Shown: piece after piece, positions 1-7,969 of the stretch
How positions within the stretch are numbered: the stretch's first letter is position 1
Layout of the letters: the number at the start of each line of letters is the position of its first letter
NCBI RefSeq assembly: GCF_001047075.2
Contig: NZ_DF968000.1
Location: 42,858 to 97,776 of the forward strand
Origin: Fructobacillus ficulneus
GTDB lineage: Bacteria > Bacillota > Bacilli > Lactobacillales > Lactobacillaceae
Reading direction: 5' to 3'
DNA length: 54,919 nt
Notes under the pieces: model-generated
Told to the model about the DNA's origin: nothing
Databases searched by the model: none
Seen by the model: the letters and a program-made list of their open reading frames with translations, nothing else
Made by a program: the position numbers and the translations under genes

Positions 1-1
1 A

Positions 2-1411
2 CGGTCGGCTTCAACTCTTTCTGGTGGGGAATCCCAGCGGATTCGCTTGGCCACTCAAATTGGGTCCAACCTTTCGGGTGTTCTCTATGTCTTGGATGAA
101 CCATCAATTGGTTTGCACCAACGTGACAACGATAAGTTGTTGGCCTCGATGCAATCGATGCGAGACCTCGGCAATACCCTGGTCGTCGTCGAACACGATG
201 AAGACACGATGGCCGCGGCCGACTACCTGATTGATGTCGGCCCTGGGGCCGGTGCCTTGGGTGGTAAGATTATGGCCGCTGGGACGCCCAAGGAAGTCGA
301 GGATAACCCGAATTCCTTGACCGGTCAGTACTTGGCCGGTAAACGCTACATTCCGGTACCGAAGACCCGTCGCAAGGGTAACGGCGAGGAAATCGTCATC
401 CGTGGGGCTAAGGAAAACAACTTGAAGAACGTGACGGCTAAGTTCCCATTGGGGAAGTTTGTTGCCGTGACTGGGGTTTCAGGGTCTGGAAAATCAACCT
501 TGGTGAACTCCATCTTGAAGCGGGCCTTGAAGCAAAAGTTGAACAAAAACAGCAACAAGCCCGGGGCCTACCGGGCCATTGAGGGGGTTGAAAACCTCGA
601 ACAAGTTGTTGATATCGACCAGTCCCCAATCGGTCGAACACCACGGTCGAACCCGGCCACTTATACCGGGGTCTTCGATGATATCCGTGATTTATTTGCC
701 CAAACGAATGAAGCCAAGTTACGCGGATATTCTAAGGGTCGGTTCTCCTTCAACACCAAGGGCGGTCGCTGTGAAAACTGTCGCGGGGATGGGGTCATCA
801 AGATTGAGATGAACTTCTTGCCCGACCTCTATGTTGCCTGTGAAGTCTGTGGTGGTACTCGCTATAACTCTGAAACCCTGGAAGTGGCCTATAAGGACAA
901 GACGATTGCCGATGTCTTGGATATGACGGCCAAGGAAGCCCTCGACTTCTTTGCCCCAATTCCTAAGATTGCTCGGCGCTTACAAACCATCAATGATGTT
1001 GGCCTGGGCTACGTTAAGCTCGGTCAATCAGCGACGACCTTGTCCGGTGGGGAAGCCCAGCGAATGAAGTTGGCCTCTGAATTGCACCGTCGGACGAACG
1101 GAAAGACCATCTATATCCTGGATGAACCAACAACCGGTTTGCACACCGACGATATCGCTCGCTTGTTGAGCGTTTTGAACCGCCTGGTTGATGGTGGGAA
1201 CACCGTTGTCGTCATCGAACACAACTTGGATGTCATTAAGTCGGCCGATTGGTTGATTGATTTAGGTCCAGAAGGTGGTGCTGGTGGTGGAAAGATTTTG
1301 GTGACTGGGACACCGGAAAAGGTGGCCAAGAATACCGAGTCTTACACGGCTAAGTATTTGAAGAAAATCATGGACCGGGACTTGGCTCGCCAAGCCCGTG
1401 ATGAAAAATAA
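2..1411 (+). CDS. uvrA: UvrABC excinuclease subunit A, C-terminal part (5' end outside window)
   Basis: ATPase of nucleotide excision repair that loads UvrB onto damaged DNA. The gene is cut by the window edge; the frame is open from base 2 and gives 469 residues, about half of the usual 940 or so. Visible in order: the first ABC signature ([12 protein letters not shown]), Walker B with [12 protein letters not shown], a second Walker [10 protein letters not shown] near base 472, the zinc module CENCRGDG...CEVCGG, the second signature [12 protein letters not shown] and Walker [12 protein letters not shown]. All the elements expected of a functional C-terminal half are intact. A strong hairpin terminator follows the stop. 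Its promoter, and any SOS box, lie outside the window. Confidence 0.98.
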   Translation, partial: RSASTLSGGESQRIRLATQIGSNLSGVLYVLDEPSIGLHQRDNDKLLASMQSMRDLGNTLVVVEHDEDTMAAADYLIDVGPGAGALGGKIMAAGTPKEVEDNPNSLTGQYLAGKRYIPVPKTRRKGNGEEIVIRGAKENNLKNVTAKFPLGKFVAVTGVSGSGKSTLVNSILKRALKQKLNKNSNKPGAYRAIEGVENLEQVVDIDQSPIGRTPRSNPATYTGVFDDIRDLFAQTNEAKLRGYSKGRFSFNTKGGRCENCRGDGVIKIEMNFLPDLYVACEVCGGTRYNSETLEVAYKDKTIADVLDMTAKEALDFFAPIPKIARRLQTINDVGLGYVKLGQSATTLSGGEAQRMKLASELHRRTNGKTIYILDEPTTGLHTDDIARLLSVLNRLVDGGNTVVVIEHNLDVIKSADWLIDLGPEGGAGGGKILVTGTPEKVAKNTESYTAKYLKKIMDRDLARQARDEK

Positions 1412-1446
1412 ACAGCTGGTTTGAATTCCAAAATTTAGTCCGCTGA

Positions 1447-1487
1447 ACGCAAAAAAAGACTGACATTAATTTGTCAGTCTTTTTGCG
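1447..1487. terminator. Bidirectional rho-independent terminator
   Basis: The stem GACTGACA/TGTCAGTC is flanked by an A-run on the left and a T-run on the right, so it can end transcription of uvrA on the plus strand and of the HXXEE gene on the minus strand, which converge here. Confidence 0.85.
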
Positions 1488-1497
1488 TGCATTGATT

Positions 1498-2169
1498 TTA
1501 CTTTGTATACCGTTGGAAGTAGAAGCCTTCACGTGGTTCTTGGTCGTAAACGTAAGGAGTGTTGCGGTTAGCAAAGGCCAAGAATGGGAGGGCAAAGCCG
1601 AAGATGAAGTAAGCGACAAGGATGCCGACTGTCCACCACCAGGCATTGCCGGTCATCAAGTTGTTGTCGACTAGCTTGTAAATTAAGACAATCCCGAAGG
1701 GGGCGAAGAAGACCCAGCTGGTAAAGGACCCGGGGAAGTAAATCGTTTCCTTACCTTGGTCCTTGAACTTCATTAAAGCCATAGTTCCAAAGAGGATGTG
1801 GATAACGACTTCGATCATGGCGAAGATGGCAAAAATCATGGCCATCGAAGAAGTGTAGTGCCAGTACAAGAATGGCGCTGAGATAAACATGGCAAAGACA
1901 TCAACGAAGACTGCTGACAAGCGGTTACCAGGGTAACGGTCAGGCATATCCGAGTTCAAGGCCACGGTATTTTGGCCCCAGACGAAGCCACCGGGGAAAC
2001 GATATTCTTCGAGTTGGTGAAGACACATTCCAAAGAACAAGACGTAGGCCAGCTGGTGGTCAACGGTCAAGGATGACCATTCCAAGAGCATGAAGCAGGC
2101 GGTAACGACAAGTAAGATGACGTCGACGTAAAAGTGGCTCAGTAAGAGCCGTTTGATAAATTTAACCAT
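1498..2169 (-). CDS. HXXEE domain-containing membrane protein
   Basis: A hydrophobic protein of 223 residues with about six membrane segments. Near residue 50 it has HQLEEYRFPGGF, the His-x-x-Glu-Glu signature that names the HXXEE family; the function of the family is not known to me. I chose the ATG at 2169 because GGAGGA lies seven bases upstream; an in-frame ATG at 2193 would put that Shine-Dalgarno inside the gene. It stands alone, convergent with uvrA and divergent from the toxin locus. The two clustered Glu and His residues inside a membrane region suggest metal or proton binding, which is inference. Confidence 0.8.
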   Translation of the reverse strand: MVKFIKRLLLSHFYVDVILLVVTACFMLLEWSSLTVDHQLAYVLFFGMCLHQLEEYRFPGGFVWGQNTVALNSDMPDRYPGNRLSAVFVDVFAMFISAPFLYWHYTSSMAMIFAIFAMIEVVIHILFGTMALMKFKDQGKETIYFPGSFTSWVFFAPFGIVLIYKLVDNNLMTGNAWWWTVGILVAYFIFGFALPFLAFANRNTPYVYDQEPREGFYFQRYTK

Positions 2170-2280
2170 GATGGTCCTCCAAATGAAAAGCAATAACTAG
2201 ATTTATTTTACGGTTGTCGGTAATAAAGAGCAAGAAACAGTTCGAGGTTGAGTGTTGGTTAATTACTGAAATTAGAAAGT

Positions 2281-2308
2281 TAATTTTAGTACGTTTGACC
2301 GTCTAATC
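2281..2308 (+). promoter_or_regulatory. Possible promoter of the toxin mRNA
   Basis: A weak candidate, TTAATT-16-TCTAAT, would start the transcript near base 2315. It was chosen mainly because that gives an mRNA of roughly 180 bases beginning just before the 5' hairpin. Other AT-rich hexamers nearby are possible. Confidence 0.35.
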
Positions 2309-2316
2309 CTGATGAG

Positions 2317-2335
2317 GTGCTGAGGTTATGCACCG
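2317..2335 (+). other. 5' UTR hairpin of toxin mRNA
   Basis: GGTGC and GCACC enclose a 9-base loop just upstream of the AAAGGAGGT ribosome binding site. Fst-type toxin mRNAs carry a 5' stem-loop that limits translation; this position fits such a role. Confidence 0.5.
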
Positions 2336-2353
2336 AGAAAGGAGGTCATAATT

Positions 2354-2461
2354 TTGAACGTTTTATACATCATTATACAATTGCTTCAAGCTGTGCTGAC
2401 TGCGGTACTTTCGCACTTGGCAGTAACTTTGTTGCAAAAGTGGCTAGATCATATGAAATAG
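2354..2461 (+). CDS. Fst/par-like type I toxin peptide, 35 aa
   Basis: A short ORF read from TTG at 2354, eight bases after AAAGGAGGT. The 35-residue product begins MNVLYIIIQLLQAV, has one hydrophobic segment of about 25 residues, and ends in a polar, charged tail QKWLDHMK. Size and layout (N-terminal membrane helix, short charged C-terminus) match the Fst/Ldr superfamily of membrane-damaging type I toxins, of which pAD1 Fst has 33 residues. A terminator follows nine bases after the stop, and a convergent antisense RNA promoter lies downstream, with direct repeats placed as in par. The identity rests on architecture rather than strong sequence identity. A 61-codon ORF in another frame (2317-2502) is a shadow. 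The TTG start would lower expression further. Confidence 0.75.
   Translation: MNVLYIIIQLLQAVLTAVLSHLAVTLLQKWLDHMK
2356..2373 (+). repeat. Direct repeats DRa/DRb, toxin copy
   Basis: GAACGT (2356-2361) and TATACATCAT (2364-2373) sit at codons 1-7 of the toxin. Both recur in the same order at 2544-2549 and 2559-2568, so the antisense RNA carries their complements and can cover the translation start. Confidence 0.75.
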
Positions 2462-2469
2462 TCACATGC

Positions 2470-2496
2470 GCCTCGTTCTACCAAACGGGGCTTTTT
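2470..2496 (+). terminator. Toxin mRNA terminator
   Basis: An 8-bp stem (2470-2477 with 2484-2491, one G-U pair) closes the loop CTACCA and is followed by TTTTT. CTACCAA (2478-2484) recurs at 2521-2527 in the loop region of the antisense terminator. Confidence 0.8.
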
Positions 2497-2502
2497 AAAT
2501 AA

Positions 2503-2567
2503 AAAAGAAAGACCAATTGCCTACCAACAATGGTCTTTCAAGAGAACGTATATAGTTCTATACATCA
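2503..2567 (-). ncRNA. Putative antitoxin RNA (RNA II-like), about 65 nt
   Basis: The promoter at 2574-2602 predicts a minus-strand transcript starting near 2567. It would contain the complement of TATACATCAT at its 5' end, then that of GAACGT, then a hairpin (AAAGACCA/TGGTCTTT arms at 2508-2515 and 2531-2538, with a bulge) followed by a U-run. The length is close to the roughly 65 nt of pAD1 RNA II. The exposed loop is complementary to the terminator loop of the toxin mRNA. The two transcripts converge but appear not to overlap. Confidence 0.7.
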
Positions 2568-2568
2568 T
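2544..2568 (-). repeat. Direct repeats DRa/DRb, antitoxin copy
   Basis: Plus-strand GAACGT (2544-2549) and TATACATCAT (2559-2568) repeat the toxin-start elements with a 9-base instead of a 2-base gap. The minus-strand RNA therefore carries two antisense segments. Confidence 0.75.
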
Positions 2569-2573
2569 ATCTA

Positions 2574-2602
2574 ATTATAACATGAATTTTACTATTTGTT
2601 AA
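2574..2602 (-). promoter_or_regulatory. Antitoxin RNA promoter
   Basis: On the minus strand this reads TTAACA, 17 bases, TATAAT: a consensus -10 with good spacing and much stronger than the toxin promoter candidate. An abundant antitoxin RNA is expected in such systems. Confidence 0.75.
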
Positions 2603-2693
2603 AAATGCAGGAGAAATTTAGATTTAATGAAAAGGACTGCCGACATAAATCTTTGGGACTGTTTTAGTTAGTAAGCCGGGCGATGACTTTAAA

Positions 2694-3656
2694 TTAAACC
2701 GCCACAACCGCCTTGATGGCTGGTTCTGATTCATAGTCTAAGACCTTGATGTCATCCATCGTGTAGTCAAAGATTGACTTTACTTCTGGGTTCAACCAGA
2801 GCTTTGGCAAGGGATGCATTGGGCGTGAAAGTTGTTCGTTGATTTGGTCGACGTGGTTCTTGTAGATATGGGTATCGCCAATCGTATGAACAAATTCACC
2901 AACTTCAAGGCCTGTTTGGGCCGCCAACATGTGGATCAACAAAGAGTAAGAGGCAATGTTGAAGGGCACGCCGAGGAAGAAGTCACCAGACCGTTGGTAG
3001 AGTTGGGCTGAGAGCTTCCCGTCGCTGACGTAGTACTGTGACAAAACGTGGCAAGAAGGCAATGGTGCCTGTGGTGTTGTTTCGGCATTCCAGGCGGAAA
3101 GGATCATCCGGCGGGAATTGGGGTTATTTTTGATTTGGTCCAAGAGGTTACCAACTTGGTCGGTTGTTTGACCATCGGGCAAGACAGACGCCCATGATCG
3201 CCAGAGCTTCCCGTAGACGTCGCCGACGTAACCAAACTTTTCCATGAAGTCGTCATCGTTTAAGATGCGGTCAACGAAGATGGCTTTTTGTTCCAAATAC
3301 AGTGCCTTGAATTCGGGGTCTGATTCGGCACGAAGGCCAAAGTCGGTCATATCGGGGCCATCATATTCGTCGGATTCAACCCAAGTCTTAAAGGGCCATT
3401 CGTCCCAAATATGGTTGTTGTTTTGGAGGAGGAAGCGGATGTTGTTGTCACCGCGCAAGAACCAGAGGAGTTCTGACTTGATTAATTTGAAAAAGACCTT
3501 TTTGGTGGTCAAAAGGGGGAAACCTTCTTGCAAATCAAAGTGCATCTGCGTGCCAAAAATAGAGTAAGTTCCCGTTCCTGTCCGGTCATCCTTGTAGTGG
3601 CCTTCGTTAATAATTTTGGCGGCCAGGTCTAAGTAGGTTTGTTCATTTTGACTCAT
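2694..3656 (-). CDS. thyA: Thymidylate synthase ThyA
   Basis: Converts dUMP to dTMP with methylene-tetrahydrofolate. The 320 residues match the roughly 316 of lactobacillar ThyA. Visible are the dUMP-binding DDRTGTGT near the N-terminus, the RRMILSAWN segment, the catalytic cysteine in LPSCHVLSQ, and QRSGDFFLGVPFNIASY. I chose the ATG at 3656 (MSQNEQ), which has AAGGAAAA upstream; the in-frame start at 3689 would add 11 atypical residues. It lies 89 bases behind the dCMP deaminase gene, separated by a terminator and its own extended -10 promoter. Together with that gene and folD, which lies beyond it, it forms a dTMP-supply neighbourhood. Confidence 0.97.
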   Translation of the reverse strand: MSQNEQTYLDLAAKIINEGHYKDDRTGTGTYSIFGTQMHFDLQEGFPLLTTKKVFFKLIKSELLWFLRGDNNIRFLLQNNNHIWDEWPFKTWVESDEYDGPDMTDFGLRAESDPEFKALYLEQKAIFVDRILNDDDFMEKFGYVGDVYGKLWRSWASVLPDGQTTDQVGNLLDQIKNNPNSRRMILSAWNAETTPQAPLPSCHVLSQYYVSDGKLSAQLYQRSGDFFLGVPFNIASYSLLIHMLAAQTGLEVGEFVHTIGDTHIYKNHVDQINEQLSRPMHPLPKLWLNPEVKSIFDYTMDDIKVLDYESEPAIKAVVAV

Positions 3657-3692
3657 GGTTTTTCCTTTTCTTTTTGAAATTACTATCAATTC

Positions 3693-3701
3693 AGTATAGC
3701 A
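3693..3701 (-). promoter_or_regulatory. thyA extended -10 promoter
   Basis: On the minus strand TGCTATACT is an extended -10 element (TG-n-TATACT) just after the upstream gene's terminator. No clear -35 is visible. Confidence 0.55.
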
Positions 3702-3722
3702 AAAAAGCCGGCTGAGCCGGCT
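3702..3722 (-). terminator. Terminator of dCMP deaminase gene
   Basis: The GC-rich stem AGCCGGC/GCCGGCT with a 3-base loop is followed on the minus strand by TTTTTT. Confidence 0.85.
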
Positions 3723-3745
3723 AAAAATTCGATGAGGTTTTTGCC

Positions 3746-4225
3746 TTAGTCCTGAATGAATTGGGCCAAGTTAATTTGTTCGGCCGTTGCTTCTTCAAAA
3801 GGTACTTGGACCAAGTCTACGCCCTTTTGCGCCAGGAGTTCTTCGGCAAAGGGGTCGTTACGGTAGTCACGCATAAAGTTAATTTGGCTGATACCGGCTT
3901 GGAGGAGAAGTTTGGTACACTGGATACAAGGAACGTCTGTCACGTAGACTTCGGCACCGGCGACGGCAATGCCCATTGAGGCTGCTTGCATGAGGGCATT
4001 TTGTTCGGCATGGACGGCCCGGATGCAGTGTCCGTCAACCAGGTAGTCACCGACTTCGGTACAGTGAGCAGTGCCAGAAACAGCCCCGTTATAGCCCGAT
4101 GCAATGATGCGGTGGTCCTTAACAACGATGGCACCGACATGACGGCGGGTACAAGTTGACCGAGTTGATAAAATTGCGGCTTGGGCGATAAAGTATTGGT
4201 CCCAAGAAATTCGTGTATCTGACAT
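3746..4225 (-). CDS. comEB: Deoxycytidylate (dCMP) deaminase, ComEB family
   Basis: Zinc enzyme that deaminates dCMP to dUMP, the substrate of ThyA encoded just downstream. The 159 residues show the cytidine/deoxycytidylate deaminase motif HAEQNAL and the second zinc element PCIQC, with TRRHVGAIVV before them. The start at 4225 (MSDTRISW) follows AGAAAGG; an upstream in-frame start at 4255 is less likely. In competent Firmicutes this gene often sits in comE, but here it is beside thyA and folD, so a role in nucleotide supply is the plain reading. It is divergent from folD. Confidence 0.93.
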   Translation of the reverse strand: MSDTRISWDQYFIAQAAILSTRSTCTRRHVGAIVVKDHRIIASGYNGAVSGTAHCTEVGDYLVDGHCIRAVHAEQNALMQAASMGIAVAGAEVYVTDVPCIQCTKLLLQAGISQINFMRDYRNDPFAEELLAQKGVDLVQVPFEEATAEQINLAQFIQD

Positions 4226-4325
4226 AAAACTGACCTTTCTGTTAACAAAACTCATTATTATTCTGATAAAATAGAATATATCAAATATTTATAACTTAAT
4301 GTTCGTAAAATCCTAGGAGGATCAC

Positions 4326-5177
4326 ATGGGAACGATTTTAGATGGTAAGACCTTAGCAAAAGATTTAAAGGCAGAATTAGGCAAGAAAGTTGCCGATTCC
4401 GGCCTTCATCCGAAGTTAGCGGTGGTCTTTGATCCAGAAAACGACGGATCACGTCTCTATGTGGGTATGAAGCAACGTGCTGCTGCCAAAGTTGGCATTG
4501 CTACTCAAGACATTGCCGTTCCAGCCGATGTCACGAACGAAGCTGTCTTAAAGATTGTAGCAGATTTAAACGCCGATGACAGTGTCACGGGTATTTTAGT
4601 TCAAGCCCCATTGCCAGCAGCGGTTAATGACCAAGAAATTTTTTCAGCCATTGCACCAGCTAAGGATGTTGACGGACTAGGTGCTTATAACCAGGGGATG
4701 CTCTTTGGTGACCAGGAGGGTGAATACGCAGTTGCCGCCACACCCCAGGGAGTCATGACTCTCTTGGACCATTATAATATTGATTTGAAAGGCAAGAAGG
4801 CCCTCGTGATTGGTCGGTCACAACTCTTTGGTCGGCCAATGTCGGCCTTGCTGAATAACGCTGATGCAACCGTTACAATTGCCCACCGCTATACGCCAGC
4901 CGAAATGTTGGCCGCAGAACTTAAGACCGCCGATGTTGTTGTCGTTGGGGTTGGTATTCCAAACTTTATCACGGGGGACCAAATTAAAGACGGGGCCATC
5001 TTAGTCGATGTCGGAATGAATGTTGTTGATGGACAGGCTACCGGTGATATCGATTATGACTCAGCTGCTGACAAGGCTAGCTTTATCACCCCAGTTCCGG
5101 GTGGGGTTGGTCCGATGACCATTGCCACACTCTTGGAAAGTACTTTCCAAGCAGCCTTAAACCAGGTTGGAAAATAA
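4326..5177 (+). CDS. folD: Bifunctional methylene-THF dehydrogenase/methenyl-THF cyclohydrolase FolD
   Basis: Interconverts methylene-, methenyl- and formyl-tetrahydrofolate in the cytosol. The 283 residues are standard length. Visible are YVGMKQRAA with the catalytic Lys, QAPLPA, the dinucleotide loop GRSQLFGRPMSALL and the signature PVPGGVGPMTIATLL. The usual PCTP-x-G is AATPQGV here, a variation seen near the substrate loop. The ribosome binding site TAGGAGG lies seven bases before the ATG. It is followed by a terminator, so it is monocistronic and divergent from the dCMP deaminase gene. Confidence 0.97.
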   Translation: MGTILDGKTLAKDLKAELGKKVADSGLHPKLAVVFDPENDGSRLYVGMKQRAAAKVGIATQDIAVPADVTNEAVLKIVADLNADDSVTGILVQAPLPAAVNDQEIFSAIAPAKDVDGLGAYNQGMLFGDQEGEYAVAATPQGVMTLLDHYNIDLKGKKALVIGRSQLFGRPMSALLNNADATVTIAHRYTPAEMLAAELKTADVVVVGVGIPNFITGDQIKDGAILVDVGMNVVDGQATGDIDYDSAADKASFITPVPGGVGPMTIATLLESTFQAALNQVGK

Positions 5178-5195
5178 ATAATTTACTGATGAAAC

Positions 5196-5226
5196 AAGCA
5201 AACAAAAAAGTTTGCTTTTTTTTTTG
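5196..5226 (+). terminator. folD terminator
   Basis: AAGCAAAC and GTTTGCTT enclose an A-rich loop and are followed by a long T-run; it insulates folD from comGA. Confidence 0.85.
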
Positions 5227-5285
5227 ATTTTTTTGGATTTTTTGAGGATTTGTTCCGTCTAATTGGGCAACAAGGAGATAAGAAT

Positions 5286-6236
5286 ATGGCAAAAGAAATT
5301 CGTAATTGGCCAATAAAAAATCGAGCGGATCCGAATGGCTGGTTGACTAAAATTTTAGCCTGGGGTCAAAGCCATCAAGTAAATGATTTTTACTTTTTAC
5401 CGGGTGCCAATGATTATGTATTGAAGGGACAGGTCAAAGGACGATTGGAGCTTCTTGACCAACTTGATAATGAATTCGCTCAGCGAGTTTTAGCAGTTAT
5501 CAAGTATCGGGCCGACCTTAATTTAGCAGAAAATCGTCGTCCCCAATTAGGCCGCTTTGATTTTGAAAAAATTTTTGTCCGAGTTTCGACCGTGGGGGAC
5601 TTTTTAGGGCACGAAAGTGCCGTATTGCGGTTAGTCATCAGCAATTTGTCTCACCTCCGTTGGTTTGATGATGGCCTCTGGCAAGACTTGATTAAGACAA
5701 GACCGGGAAGTGGACTATACGTTTTGGCTGGGCCGACTGGGGCTGGGAAAACGTCAACTCTTTACCGGCTCCTAGAAGATTGGTCAGTCGGTCAGGTAGT
5801 TTTGACAGTGGAGGACCCCGTGGAAATCTATCGTTCACAGTACTTACAACTGCAAGTCAATGACCAAGCGGGCATTGACTATCAAGCGCTGATTAAGGTT
5901 GCCTTGCGCCATCGACCAGATATTTTGGTAATTGGTGAGATTCGGGATTTCAAAACTGCCCAGGCCGCCCTGCAAGCTGCCCTTTCAGGTCACCTCGTCC
6001 TAACAACAGTCCACGCTAACTCCGAACTGGCAGTTTTAGATAGGCTAGAGGATTTGGGCTTAGACCGGCAGTTAGTGGGGCAAGCCTTGGTGAAAACGGT
6101 TTATCAGCAATTACTAGTAGAGTCAGGCGGCGGATTAGCAGTTGTGGCCGGGGTGGCGAGTTGGCAGGCGGGTCAAGTTGTAAACCACCTGCCATACGAA
6201 GACGGTTACGAAAAATTTATCGGAAGGAATCGGTAG
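5286..6236 (+). CDS. comGA: Competence pilus assembly ATPase ComGA
   Basis: Cytosolic secretion ATPase of the GspE/PilB type that powers assembly of the transformation pilus. The 316 residues contain Walker A GPTGAGKTST, the Asp box VEDPVEI, Walker B DILVIGEIRD and the His box region LTTVHANS. The start at 5286 (MAKEIRNW) follows CAAGGAGAT; an in-frame ATG-less extension to 5250 is rejected. It is the first gene of a seven-gene comG operon with gaps of a few bases or overlaps throughout. It lacks the tetracysteine zinc motif of larger GspE proteins, as usual for ComGA. I could not find a convincing competence-sigma box upstream. Confidence 0.95.
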   Translation: MAKEIRNWPIKNRADPNGWLTKILAWGQSHQVNDFYFLPGANDYVLKGQVKGRLELLDQLDNEFAQRVLAVIKYRADLNLAENRRPQLGRFDFEKIFVRVSTVGDFLGHESAVLRLVISNLSHLRWFDDGLWQDLIKTRPGSGLYVLAGPTGAGKTSTLYRLLEDWSVGQVVLTVEDPVEIYRSQYLQLQVNDQAGIDYQALIKVALRHRPDILVIGEIRDFKTAQAALQAALSGHLVLTTVHANSELAVLDRLEDLGLDRQLVGQALVKTVYQQLLVESGGGLAVVAGVASWQAGQVVNHLPYEDGYEKFIGRNR

Positions 6237-6238
6237 GA

Positions 6239-7270
6239 ATGTTGAAAAAACGGGAAAGGTTATCGGAGACTGACCAAGTTTTATTTCTGAGTGAATTGGG
6301 CGAGTTAATCGGCTCAGGCTATTCCTTGGGCCTAAGTTTAGATATTATGGCCAGTGCCCACCAAGCATGGGCTGAAAGGTTAGTGACGATTCAAAGGCAA
6401 CTAAGTCAGGGACAAGGGCTAACAACTAGCTTAGGTAAAATTTTACATCCAGGGGTTAGTGCCTATTTAGAATTAGGCCAAGCGCATGGTCATTTTGATC
6501 AAACACTGCAATCCTTAGGACAAAATTTTGACCAAGTTCTGACCTACAAGCGTCAAATTCATCATGTCTTAGCTTATCCGTTATTCTTACTTGTCTTTTT
6601 GATTGGCTTGGTTGCGGCCTTAGAGACGTACTTGTACCCGATTTTTACGACATTGGCTGGTGCGGGAAATGACCCAGAACAAAATAACCCAGCCTTGTTT
6701 TACCTCCATGGTTTAGCAGTAGTTGCCGGCGGACTATTTTTGACGTGTTTGCTGAGTGGTATTTGGCTGAAAAGGTTAAAACCATTGACTCGAATGACTC
6801 TTTTAAGTCGGTTACCACTGGTAGGACGATTAGTGCGAACCTTAATGACTTATTTAATTGCCGAACACTTGGGCATTCTGTTAGCTGCTGGGCTGACATT
6901 GCCGGCCATCATTAACAGTTTTGCCCAAACATCGATAGAAAGCCGGCATTCAGCCTTAGTGGTTGAGATGGCCACTTCGGTTCAAAGAGCAATGCAAAGT
7001 GGTCGATTACTAAAAGACTGGACTATCCAACAAAAATATTTGAAGCCGACCCTGGCAACCTATTTTGACCGAGGGTTTACTGGTCCAGTTTTGGGAACCT
7101 ATTTGACCTACTACGCTAAGAATGAAATGACTCAATTTGACCGGCAAATGAAATCGGTACTGGCAATCATTCAACCAGTATTTTTTACCCTAATCGGCTT
7201 GACCATCGTCTTGCTTTACTTGGCGATGCTATTGCCTCTTTATAAGAACTTAGGAGGAATGACGATATGA
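6239..7270 (+). CDS. comGB: Competence pilus membrane platform protein ComGB
   Basis: Polytopic GspF/PilC-type inner-membrane protein that anchors pilus assembly. The 343 residues carry the duplicated GspF layout: a cytosolic block (LGELIGSGYSLGLSLDIM), a membrane pair near 125-200, a second cytosolic block (AEHLGILLAAGLTLPAII) and a C-terminal membrane helix. The ATG at 6239 lies two bases after the comGA stop, with GGAAGGAA upstream. The stop overlaps the comGC start (ATGA), a sign of translational coupling. Confidence 0.93.
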   Translation: MLKKRERLSETDQVLFLSELGELIGSGYSLGLSLDIMASAHQAWAERLVTIQRQLSQGQGLTTSLGKILHPGVSAYLELGQAHGHFDQTLQSLGQNFDQVLTYKRQIHHVLAYPLFLLVFLIGLVAALETYLYPIFTTLAGAGNDPEQNNPALFYLHGLAVVAGGLFLTCLLSGIWLKRLKPLTRMTLLSRLPLVGRLVRTLMTYLIAEHLGILLAAGLTLPAIINSFAQTSIESRHSALVVEMATSVQRAMQSGRLLKDWTIQQKYLKPTLATYFDRGFTGPVLGTYLTYYAKNEMTQFDRQMKSVLAIIQPVFFTLIGLTIVLLYLAMLLPLYKNLGGMTI

Positions 7271-7587
7271 ATAATACTAAGAAGATTGGTCAAAAGCAAT
7301 CAGCCTTTACTCTGATTGAAGCAACAGTTGTTCTCTTTATTATCGGTTTGCTGATGTTGTTGATTTTGCCGAACCTCACGCAGCAAAAAGATAAGGCCCA
7401 GCAAACCCATGCTCGGGCGATGGTTGCGACTGTACAAACCCAGGTTGATTTGTTCCTGAACGACCACCCACACCAAGACAAGGTCAGCCTTGATGACTTA
7501 GCCAAGGAAAATTATTTAACAAAGGAACAAATCGATAAGGTCAAGGCGTTAAAGATTTCAATCCAGGGCCATGAAGCCAAAATTTAG
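7267..7587 (+). CDS. comGC: Major competence pilin ComGC
   Basis: Type IV-like major pseudopilin. The 106 residues begin with a short basic leader and a prepilin site, QSA|FTLIEATVVLFIIG, with Glu at +5 of the mature protein, followed by the hydrophobic polymerisation helix. It needs a prepilin peptidase (ComC/PilD) that is not in this window. It overlaps comGB by four bases and comGD by 17. Confidence 0.95.
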   Translation: MNNTKKIGQKQSAFTLIEATVVLFIIGLLMLLILPNLTQQKDKAQQTHARAMVATVQTQVDLFLNDHPHQDKVSLDDLAKENYLTKEQIDKVKALKISIQGHEAKI

Positions 7588-7969
7588 TGCTTATACGCTA
7601 GTCGAATCATTATTCGTCTTGGGAATTACGGCCATTTTATTAACGCTGGCACTTTCATTTCAGCTCCGTCCACCGGGTCAAACAGTCAGTGGCTTTGAAA
7701 ATCAGTTTACTGCTGTCTTTCAAAAGCAACGCTTGCAGAGTCAAAATACTGGGAAAGACGTTCAACTTGAATTTACCAAACACCGATTGGTTGTTGACCA
7801 AGAATCGGTACCGTATCCTGCTGGTTATTCAGCTCAAACAGAGAAAATTGTCGTTATTAAAGCCAGCGGTTACGTAGCCCCGGGCCATATAATTTTTGAA
7901 AAGGGAAAAGAAATATTAAAGTTAATATTTCAGTTTGGAGGTGGGTCTTATCGTTTTGAAAAGGAATAA
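7571..7969 (+). CDS. comGD: Competence minor pilin ComGD
   Basis: Minor pseudopilin of 132 residues with the prepilin motif SA|YTLVESLFVLGITAILL and a C-terminal globular part. Tyr replaces the usual Phe at +1, as in other ComGD proteins. It overlaps comGC by 17 bases; its own Shine-Dalgarno is weak, so coupling is likely. Confidence 0.88.
   Translation: MKPKFSAYTLVESLFVLGITAILLTLALSFQLRPPGQTVSGFENQFTAVFQKQRLQSQNTGKDVQLEFTKHRLVVDQESVPYPAGYSAQTEKIVVIKASGYVAPGHIIFEKGKEILKLIFQFGGGSYRFEKE

Noticed and set aside
2317-2502. 61-codon ORF over the toxin locus
   Set aside because: It runs through the 5' hairpin, the toxin ORF and the terminator in another frame and has no ribosome binding site. The 35-codon ORF has a perfect one and a sensible membrane-peptide sequence.
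5227-5285. Competence sigma-factor (ComX/SigH) box before comGA
   Set aside because: AGGATTT and TCTAAT-like strings are present but neither a CIN-box nor a SigH spacing could be matched with confidence.
6090-6110. cre-like sequence inside comGA
   Set aside because: TGAAAACGGTTTAT misses the last two conserved positions and lies within a coding region.
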